Shown here: positions 7,413 through 12,401 of the stretch, piece by piece
How positions within the stretch are numbered: position 1 is the first letter of the stretch
Layout: each line of letters starts with the position of its first letter
Assembly (NCBI GenBank): GCA_946618745.1
Contig: CAMOLN010000009.1
Span: 1 to 12,401, forward strand
Source: an uncultured Alphaproteobacteria bacterium
Lineage (GTDB): Bacteria; Pseudomonadota; Alphaproteobacteria; RF32; CAG-239
DNA: 12,401 bases
Direction: 5' to 3'
Notes under the pieces: generated by a model
Databases searched by the model: none
What the model was told of the DNA's origin: nothing
Seen by the model: the letters and a program-made list of their open reading frames with translations, nothing else
Position numbers and translations under genes: made by a program

Positions 7413-8149
7413 ACAGATTTTCCTTCGCGTAATACCTTATCTGCCAAATCGCTATGTTTACCATCCGCATTATGCACATATAACGGAGCATGAATCATCA
7501 ATGGTGCTCTTGAATCCTTTTGTGCCCTAACTATAACTCTTTTGGCCTTGTCATCACTCGGTTTGGAAAAAATCGGAAAAACCTCGATTTTTCCCAACCT
7601 TCCATGAATATCAGCTAAAATATATTCTAACATTTCTGCCCGATTTATCATATAGAATCTTCCCTGTGGGCGCAATGCTTTCAAACAAAAATCAATCCAC
7701 CTGTCAAAAGCATTTCTATTAAAATTATGTGCTTTAGCTTTGCTTTCATTTGGTGAGGGCATATCGCCCATCGAATATGGAGGGTTCGAAATAACATGAT
7801 TAAAACTGCACGGCTTATATCGTTTATTTAGTATATCAATTTCAGTAAATTTGACATTATCAAATCCATTTGCCGCAGCACTTGTGTTTGCTGCTTCTAC
7901 CAACTCTTTTTGCAACTCCACCCCTTCAATCAACAGATTCTTATCCTTAAATCTTGACGCTAGGCATAATGCTATTACTCCGGTTCCTGCTCCAACATCC
8001 AATATTACATCATTTTTCTTAACATCTTTCACCGCTGCAGCTAACCAAACCGCATCAGTCGAGGCGTGATACAATCCCTCAGGTTGATATATTTTAACCG
8101 TTCTATTCAGTAAGTAATCACAATTACCTTCAATCATAACTCTTTCCAT
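7409..8149 (-). CDS. TrmN6-like tRNA/N6-adenine methyltransferase
   Basis: 246-residue SAM-dependent methyltransferase of the TrmN6 (YfiC) / HemK-like group. The characterised E. coli enzyme methylates N6 of A37 in tRNA-Val1; substrate identity here is inferred. The N-terminal stretch RTVKIYQPEGLYHASTDAVW is the typical lead-in (compare 'QP..GYR...D..LLAA'). Motif I is ILDVGAGTG at 49-57, VELQ (77-80) is the ribose-binding acidic strand, and SNPPY at 121-125 is the catalytic NPPY of N6-adenine and glutamine methylases. Length fits the family. Two starts are possible: this ATG, which overlaps the upstream gene by 16 nt, or the ATG at 8137 (residue 5), which forms an ATGA overlap with the upstream stop and has GGAAAGAG just before it. 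The second gives 242 residues and may be correct. It is the last gene of the minus-strand operon. Confidence 0.85.
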   Translation of the reverse strand: MERVMIEGNCDYLLNRTVKIYQPEGLYHASTDAVWLAAAVKDVKKNDVILDVGAGTGVIALCLASRFKDKNLLIEGVELQKELVEAANTSAAANGFDNVKFTEIDILNKRYKPCSFNHVISNPPYSMGDMPSPNESKAKAHNFNRNAFDRWIDFCLKALRPQGRFYMINRAEMLEYILADIHGRLGKIEVFPIFSKPSDDKAKRVIVRAQKDSRAPLMIHAPLYVHNADGKHSDLADKVLREGKSV

Positions 8150-8874
8150 GTTATAGCCGCACGAGCCAACTCACGAGCATTCTCTCCTTTTGCTCTTATG
8201 CTATGTGTAGATTTATCTCCGATCATTGAAGTAACAACTTCAATATCCTCACCTATAAAACCTTCCTTTTTAAAATTAACTTCAATTTTCGCCGGAGTAT
8301 GTGTTTTATGCCAAGCATTATCAACTGCTTCACCTGCCCATAAAACATAAACTGCATTATTAATATGATGATTTATATCAATATCATCATAACGCACCCT
8401 ATATTTATAATATTCCAAATCATCTAAAGGCTCACTGATTTTTGCAAAATCTGTTTCCAAAACATGCTCATCAATCGCCGTATATCCTTGCAATGTATCC
8501 GGAATAGATAACGGACGTTTCTTATCCAAACTGATTAACAACCACCTGCTCGCCGATTTAATTATTGATTCCCCCTTTTCATCGCAAATCTCAAAATCTC
8601 TGCGTGCCGCTAATTTTCCTGCCAAAGAAGGCCAAGTTTGTAAAACTATTTTTTCATCAACCTTGGGCAAACGTTTTATCTCGATTACATAATCATTTCC
8701 CACCCATGTCATATTATTCTTAATACAAAATTCCATTCCAAAACCGCGCCGCGCCGCATCTTTAGTCGCTGCATCTTGCAAAATATTCATTAAGGTTACC
8801 AAACGAAGATTATTATTTTGATCTCCCTCATAAGAACGAATTGAATAATTTTCTTTCAATTTATCAAATTCCAT
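8134..8874 (-). CDS. Acyl-ACP thioesterase-like protein (double hotdog)
   Basis: 246-residue member of the acyl-ACP thioesterase family (PF01643; plant FatA/FatB and bacterial relatives), which frees fatty acids from acyl carrier protein. The first hotdog repeat carries MTWVGNDYVIEIKRLP at 55-70, then TWPSLAGKLAARRDFEI and SRWLLISLDKKRPLSIP. The second has VRYDDIDINHHINNAVYV at about 160-177. The proposed catalytic set of the family is present: D166, N168 and H170 in DINHH and E204 in FKKEG. The residue after that Glu is Gly, where plant enzymes have Cys. The open frame runs on to 9036, but the start is set at 8874: GGAG stands 7 nt before this ATG, and the extra 54 residues lie wholly inside the upstream gene and match nothing in the family. 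It overlaps the RNase J-like gene by 11 nt and the TrmN6-like gene by up to 16 nt. Confidence 0.86.
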   Translation of the reverse strand: MEFDKLKENYSIRSYEGDQNNNLRLVTLMNILQDAATKDAARRGFGMEFCIKNNMTWVGNDYVIEIKRLPKVDEKIVLQTWPSLAGKLAARRDFEICDEKGESIIKSASRWLLISLDKKRPLSIPDTLQGYTAIDEHVLETDFAKISEPLDDLEYYKYRVRYDDIDINHHINNAVYVLWAGEAVDNAWHKTHTPAKIEVNFKKEGFIGEDIEVVTSMIGDKSTHSIRAKGENARELARAAITWKEL

Positions 8875-10354
8875 GTTTTTTCTCCATTTTATATTCAATA
8901 ATCTTAAATTTCTGCATGGTTCTTCTTTTGCTGTAAGTATTGCGAATACTGCCATGCCCGGCTGTCGGACATTGCAAAGTCTTAACCATCTTACCGTCTT
9001 TTTGCGAAACCATCCAAACTGCAGGCTTTTTTTCAACTAATTTATATTCATTTTTTCCAAACTTATACAGCATATTATTATGTGGTAACGGATTTATCAG
9101 ATTAAAACCGGCCAATTGTCCCACTTCATAAAATTCTTCCAATACAAAATCCGGACAATGCGTCGGAATATAAACTGCTTTATTCATAATTTGCTTTAAT
9201 ATTTGCCAATCGCCCATAAAAGCATGCCCCGATCCGCGCAATAACGGCTCATCAACCACTGATATAGTTTTAATACCCTTATTTTCGGCTTGCTTTTTCA
9301 AAGACGCATAACGCAATCGCGCAGTTATAAACATCAAAGCATCTCTTGAGTTTATCCAATATTTATCTTCTAATTTACGATAAGTCCCGATTATTACAAA
9401 TTTACTTCCCAGTTGTCCCAAATCATTCGGTAATTTTTCAAAAACCTTGATACGATTCTTAGCTATCGCTTCAAAATCAATTCCATATTTAAACAACAAG
9501 CGCAAATAATTATAAAAATCTTCATCACCGTGAAAAGCTACATTAAATCCTAATTTTAATGCAACTAAAAAAGCTACTATATACATCTCCACATGGGTCG
9601 GATACACTGTCATATAAATTTTCTTTTTACGAAAATGCTTAATTAACCCGATAAATTTTTTATAAACATCGCTTTCTCGATAAGCGATTCCTTCATGATC
9701 AATCTCACAAAAATCCCCGACCACATAATTAATCTTTTCTGCCATCTGGCGCAACCGCTTAACGTTAGTTGGCTTTTTAAAAAACGTCGAATTATCAAGC
9801 TTCATATCTCCGCTGTGATAAACCGTAACTTTATTAAAACTCAACAAAAAACCATAAGCATCAAAACAAGTATGAGAAGCACTCAAAACCTCAATTTTTA
9901 AACGTCCGAAACGTTTTATATCTCCATTTTTAATAACCACAAAGCGCGGTCTCTGTTTCTGCGAAATTTTGTAAAAATCATACAGGTCATCCAACACTAT
10001 TTGCGTATATCTTCCACCGTAAAGTGTCGGCAATTTATAACCTGCCCGCAAATAATGGACTAATCCGTTCAAATGATCAGGATGGGAATGAGTTAGAAAA
10101 ATTGCTTTTAATCCGTTGTTTTTATCTTTCAATAATGCGGTAATATCAGGCACAGCTGCAACTGCACCATCAACGCCTAACGCCTGATAATTATCAAATT
10201 TTCCCACATCTATTAATAATGAAGTTTTAACCGTCTTATTTTCTCTTTGCTCGACACAGGTATACTGATAACAATGACCGCTTATTTGATCAATATTATT
10301 GCCGCCCAACGGCCGCCAGTACAAACCTGTGTCCAGCATAGAGTTTCTTTCCAT
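8864..10354 (-). CDS. RNase J-like metallo-beta-lactamase/beta-CASP protein
   Basis: 496-residue metallo-hydrolase whose layout follows RNase J, a 5'-3' exo- and endoribonuclease. The metal site looks complete: D49 (LLIDVG), HSHPDH at 89-94, H161 (SASHT) and D183 (HSGDMKLD, as in RNase J HTGDFKFD). The beta-CASP motifs are also traceable: D214 (VVGDF), SGHA at 375-378 and PTH at 397-399. Two RNase J hallmarks are lost: the TGSQGEP stretch is replaced by IIGTYRKLEDKYW (from 321), and PxHGE is replaced by PTHCPDF. This suggests a divergent relative, perhaps with another RNA or nucleic acid substrate, not the housekeeping RNase J. The start ATG lacks a good ribosome site; ATG 10339 (residue 6), with GGAAAG about 7-9 nt before it, is an alternative. 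It begins 14 nt after the lytic transglycosylase stop. Confidence 0.72.
   Translation of the reverse strand: MERNSMLDTGLYWRPLGGNNIDQISGHCYQYTCVEQRENKTVKTSLLIDVGKFDNYQALGVDGAVAAVPDITALLKDKNNGLKAIFLTHSHPDHLNGLVHYLRAGYKLPTLYGGRYTQIVLDDLYDFYKISQKQRPRFVVIKNGDIKRFGRLKIEVLSASHTCFDAYGFLLSFNKVTVYHSGDMKLDNSTFFKKPTNVKRLRQMAEKINYVVGDFCEIDHEGIAYRESDVYKKFIGLIKHFRKKKIYMTVYPTHVEMYIVAFLVALKLGFNVAFHGDEDFYNYLRLLFKYGIDFEAIAKNRIKVFEKLPNDLGQLGSKFVIIGTYRKLEDKYWINSRDALMFITARLRYASLKKQAENKGIKTISVVDEPLLRGSGHAFMGDWQILKQIMNKAVYIPTHCPDFVLEEFYEVGQLAGFNLINPLPHNNMLYKFGKNEYKLVEKKPAVWMVSQKDGKMVKTLQCPTAGHGSIRNTYSKRRTMQKFKIIEYKMEKKHGI
8882..8885 (-). promoter_or_regulatory. Ribosome-binding site deciding the thioesterase start
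   Basis: GGAG on the minus strand, 7 nt before the ATG at 8874 and inside the last codons of the RNase J-like gene. It selects this ATG over the longer open frame that reaches 9036. Confidence 0.7.
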
Positions 10355-10368
10355 TCAATAAAAACAAA

Positions 10369-11109
10369 CTACAGCTTCTCCGCTTTACGCAAATGATATT
10401 CAGCCAATTTTGCTTCACGCCAAGCATTTGCCGAAACGGACAGCTTAGATCTGAGATTGTTTTTATTTTTAGCAAAACGAATGGGTTTTTCAAGTTTTTT
10501 TCTGCTCTTTACACGTTTATCAACAGTTTTCGCTTTCATGCCCACTTTCAGCATACCGCGATAAACTTCCGACAACTTTTGAGCATAAATATTTGCTTTT
10601 TCAGGCAAACTGGAGTGATAAGCCGCAGCAGCCTTATTCCAATCATGCCCTTTCTGCACATATAGTTTTTTTACAAATTTAGCCCCATATTCCATATTTT
10701 TATATGGGTTAAAAGCATCTTCCAAATTCTTGAAAGCATCAGGATGATAAACCAAATTAATTTGCATACATCCTACATCAATACTTTTGATTCCCTCTGC
10801 TTGAAAACGCTTAACAGCTGCAATAGCCTCACGTTTACTGTCAAAGAAATACCCCTTGCCTTGAGCATTAACCGTCCAAGGCCAAGCTGTTTTCTTCTTG
10901 GAAACCTCATCCCAACGTCCGGTTTCGACATTAGTAATAGTATTAAGTAGGTGTCTTTTAATTTGGAATTTGTCTTCATACCGCCGAGCAGCAACCGAAC
11001 AAACTTCTCTATCACTAACATAATGAGGATAATCCGAAGCCTCTACCGGCTGACTGAACATCAGCAACAATAACAAAAACATTAAAAAATTTGATACGAA
11101 AAGTCGCAT
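10369..11109 (-). CDS. Secreted lytic transglycosylase (SLT family)
   Basis: 246-residue exported enzyme that cuts the MurNAc-GlcNAc bond of peptidoglycan with formation of 1,6-anhydro-MurNAc. A signal peptide is clear: MRLF, a leucine/phenylalanine-rich core to about residue 19, then QPVEA with probable cleavage after A24. The catalytic domain has NVETGRW at 60-66 with E62 as the likely acid, AWPWTVNAQGKGYFF at 75-89, IDVGCMQINLVYHPDAF at 110-126, and AAAYHSS at 161-167, a pattern frequent in alphaproteobacterial transglycosylases near flagellar or type IV secretion genes; none of those genes is seen here. The last 60 residues are strongly basic and low in complexity, possibly for wall or nucleic acid contact. 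AGGGG lies about 9 nt before the ATG. It is the first gene of a likely four-gene minus-strand operon; a promoter and two CtrA-like boxes lie upstream. Confidence 0.9.
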   Translation of the reverse strand: MRLFVSNFLMFLLLLLMFSQPVEASDYPHYVSDREVCSVAARRYEDKFQIKRHLLNTITNVETGRWDEVSKKKTAWPWTVNAQGKGYFFDSKREAIAAVKRFQAEGIKSIDVGCMQINLVYHPDAFKNLEDAFNPYKNMEYGAKFVKKLYVQKGHDWNKAAAAYHSSLPEKANIYAQKLSEVYRGMLKVGMKAKTVDKRVKSRKKLEKPIRFAKNKNNLRSKLSVSANAWREAKLAEYHLRKAEKL

Positions 11110-11135
11110 CCCTCTGTTCCCCTAAATCTGTCACA

Positions 11136-11163
11136 AGTATCCCTTATGCAACAAATATGCCAA
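11136..11163 (-). promoter_or_regulatory. Predicted promoter of the lytic transglycosylase operon
   Basis: On the minus strand TTGGCA (11163-11158; one mismatch from TTGACA) and GATACT (11141-11136; four of six matches to TATAAT) are 16 nt apart. The start of transcription would be near 11129, 20 nt before the ATG at 11109, leaving room for the AGGGG ribosome site. Confidence 0.4.
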
Positions 11164-11205
11164 TTTCAACTTGCTTAACGACACCAGCGGATAAACAACC
11201 CGAAT

Positions 11206-11220
11206 TTAAGGTTAAGTTAA
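11206..11220. promoter_or_regulatory. CtrA-like box, TTAA-N7-TTAA (proximal)
   Basis: TTAAGGTTAAGTTAA matches the TTAA-N7-TTAA core of the alphaproteobacterial cell-cycle regulator CtrA, with a further TTAA inside the spacer. It lies about 43 nt upstream of the predicted -35 of the lytic transglycosylase promoter, in a non-coding gap. Binding is inferred; no ctrA gene is in the window. Confidence 0.4.
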
Positions 11221-11274
11221 ACACTTGTTTCTGCTCCGACAACCGAACAAAAACACAACTCGCTAAACGATTTA

Positions 11275-11289
11275 TTAACGAGTCGTTAA
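11275..11289. promoter_or_regulatory. Palindromic CtrA-like box enclosing a GANTC site (distal)
   Basis: TTAACGAGTCGTTAA is a perfect 7-1-7 palindrome and also fits TTAA-N7-TTAA. GAGTC at 11280-11284 is a GANTC site of the kind methylated by CcrM in alphaproteobacteria. It lies 166 nt before the lytic transglycosylase ATG and 25 nt past the stop of the upstream N-formylglutamate amidohydrolase gene. An alternative is an operator for another dimeric regulator. Confidence 0.45.
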
Positions 11290-11313
11290 AAAAACAAGCG
11301 TCTTATAACATAT

Positions 11314-12198
11314 TTATTTATTAAAATCCAGCAAAAAATTTCCCAAATTCATTATTGCCTCACTCATATCATCGGCAACTCTTTGAAATTGCGCTGTTTT
11401 ATTATAATTTTTTTCATTCATATATAATTTACGATTAACTTCCAACTGCAAGGTATAAATCTTGCGACGTGGCTGACAATAATTAAATGTTATATAAGCT
11501 CCTGAATAAGGCTTATTACACTCAACTCTGTAATTTTTGCTTTCTAATTCACCTTTTACAAAAGCCGAAACCTCCTCCGGACAACTTTCATCAAACAAAT
11601 TACAAATGCAAAAATCCAATTGTCGATTTTCGTTCATAATATTGCAAATCATCGACGGCATCGAGTGACAATCAACTATATAACAATAACCGAAATTTTT
11701 AACACATTGTTCCACTAACTTCGTCAATTTTTTATGATAAACATCATAAACCATCTTAATTCGCTCTTGTGCTTCATTATAATTAAGCAATCCGTCATAA
11801 ATATTTTTGGTCGGATAAACCACCCTGTGCAACACTCCTAATCCGACTCTGCACCGACGTGAATTTACATCATTTCGTTTAGGTGCATTATAAAACATCG
11901 AGTCATCAAGCTCAATTTTATCACGATTTACATCAACAAAAGTGCGGGATATATTCATACTTATCAACGGCATTCCGGCATCTGACGCCTGACGCACCAA
12001 CTCAGTAACATAACAATCCTCTGAAGATCGCAATTCTTTTTCCGATAACGCAACATTTTCTAAAAACTCACGAGGAAAAACCTCCCCGGCATGCGGAGAA
12101 GACAACACAATCGGATATTTGGCATTTTTAAGATTAAATTCATCTAACACCTTCAATAAACTGTAATCAACCTTAAAATCTATTCTTTTGTCATTCAT
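11314..12198 (-). CDS. N-formylglutamate amidohydrolase family protein
   Basis: 294-residue zinc hydrolase of the FGase family (PF05013). HutG-type members split N-formyl-L-glutamate in histidine breakdown; other members have unknown substrates, and no hut genes are in the window. Motifs seen (numbered from this start): SSPHAGEVFP at 33-42, SSEDCYVTEL at 58-67, SRTFVDVNRDKIELDD from 84, then IVDCHSMPS, KPYSGAYITFNYCQP and LQLEVNRKLYMNE, covering the metal ligands and substrate-binding residues expected for the family. The open frame extends to TTG 12243, with ATGs at 12231, 12222 and here. This ATG is preferred because GGAG (12211-12208) stands 9 nt before it, while a perfect minus-strand TATAAT (12235-12230) overlaps the ATG at 12231 and would place that codon upstream of the transcript. 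A start at 12231 adds 11 residues. Confidence 0.85.
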   Translation of the reverse strand: MNDKRIDFKVDYSLLKVLDEFNLKNAKYPIVLSSPHAGEVFPREFLENVALSEKELRSSEDCYVTELVRQASDAGMPLISMNISRTFVDVNRDKIELDDSMFYNAPKRNDVNSRRCRVGLGVLHRVVYPTKNIYDGLLNYNEAQERIKMVYDVYHKKLTKLVEQCVKNFGYCYIVDCHSMPSMICNIMNENRQLDFCICNLFDESCPEEVSAFVKGELESKNYRVECNKPYSGAYITFNYCQPRRKIYTLQLEVNRKLYMNEKNYNKTAQFQRVADDMSEAIMNLGNFLLDFNK

Positions 12199-12229
12199 CA
12201 ATCCATGCTCCAAAGAAACCATTGGCGAC

Positions 12230-12235
12230 ATTATA
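12230..12235 (-). promoter_or_regulatory. Possible -10 element of the N-formylglutamate amidohydrolase gene
   Basis: A perfect TATAAT on the minus strand, about 32 nt before the preferred ATG at 12198. No good -35 hexamer is seen 16-18 nt further upstream, so this is tentative; its position supports the shorter protein. Confidence 0.3.
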
Positions 12236-12273
12236 TCCCGCAATAATTAAATATTCACTAACACAAAAAACTC

Positions 12274-12302
12274 TTGCAATTAATTTTAATATATATTATT
12301 TA
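12274..12302 (+). promoter_or_regulatory. Possible promoter of tRNA-Val
   Basis: TTGCAA (12274-12279) and TATTTA (12297-12302) are 17 nt apart in a very AT-rich stretch. Transcription would start about 8 nt before the tRNA. The hexamers match only four and three of six bases, so the call rests mainly on spacing and place. Confidence 0.3.
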
Positions 12303-12316
12303 GATGAACATATCTT

Positions 12317-12393
<77 letters not shown>

Positions 12394-12401
12394 ATAAAAA
12401 A

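Noticed and set aside
8875..9036. 54-residue N-terminal extension of the thioesterase frame
   Set aside because: It lies entirely inside the RNase J-like gene in another frame, resembles nothing in the family, and a strong GGAG precedes the ATG at 8874.
10773..11021. Minus-strand 82-residue open frame within the lytic transglycosylase gene
   Set aside because: It is a shadow of the real gene in another frame, with no ribosome site and no family resemblance; the other small frames opposite or inside genes were dismissed on the same grounds.
11275..11298. Palindrome near an A/T run as a rho-independent terminator
   Set aside because: The stem is short and AT-rich, with a 1-nt centre or at best a 3-nt loop; for the minus-strand gene that ends at 11314 the T-run comes before the stem, not after it.

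Overview
The window looks like part of the chromosome of an AT-rich alphaproteobacterium. The support is an ihfB-lapA-accD gene string, a lytic transglycosylase and an N-formylglutamate amidohydrolase of alphaproteobacterial type, and two TTAA-N7-TTAA (CtrA-like) boxes, one enclosing a GANTC (CcrM-type) site. The order or genus cannot be fixed from sequence alone. There is no transposase, integrase, phage gene or CRISPR array. Coding density is very high, with many stop/start overlaps.

Layout. (1) 1-3032, plus strand: the end of ihfB, lapA, accD, then a long-form nucleoside phosphorylase-II family protein whose phosphate- and base-binding residues look replaced. The trp genes often found between lapA and accD in alphaproteobacteria, and folC often found after accD, are absent here. 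(2) 3041-7412: a cell-envelope glycan cassette of two divergent pairs. The minus-strand pair is a family 2 glycosyltransferase followed by a polytopic GT-C-like membrane protein. The plus-strand pair is a class I methyltransferase followed by a DPM1/GtrB-like polyprenyl-phosphate glycosyltransferase. The cassette is bounded on both sides by tightly convergent genes. (3) 7409-11109, minus strand, transcribed right to left: a secreted lytic transglycosylase, an RNase J-like metallo-beta-lactamase/beta-CASP protein, an acyl-ACP thioesterase-like protein and a TrmN6-like methyltransferase. They are tightly packed, and the last two junctions overlap. (4) 11314-12198, minus strand: an N-formylglutamate amidohydrolase family protein. 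(5) 12317-12393, plus strand: tRNA-Val(GAC) with an encoded CCA end.

How they may work together. AccD supplies malonyl-CoA for fatty acid synthesis, and the thioesterase-like protein may release acyl chains. The glycan cassette plausibly makes a polyprenyl-phosphate sugar (DPM1-like enzyme) that the GT-C-like protein transfers outside the membrane. The lytic transglycosylase remodels peptidoglycan. The most unusual items are the phosphorylase homologue with an altered active site, the RNase J-like protein with degenerate signature motifs, the undescribed GT-C-like cassette, and the paired CtrA-like boxes upstream of the lytic transglycosylase operon. No wholly new multi-gene defence or mobile system was identified.
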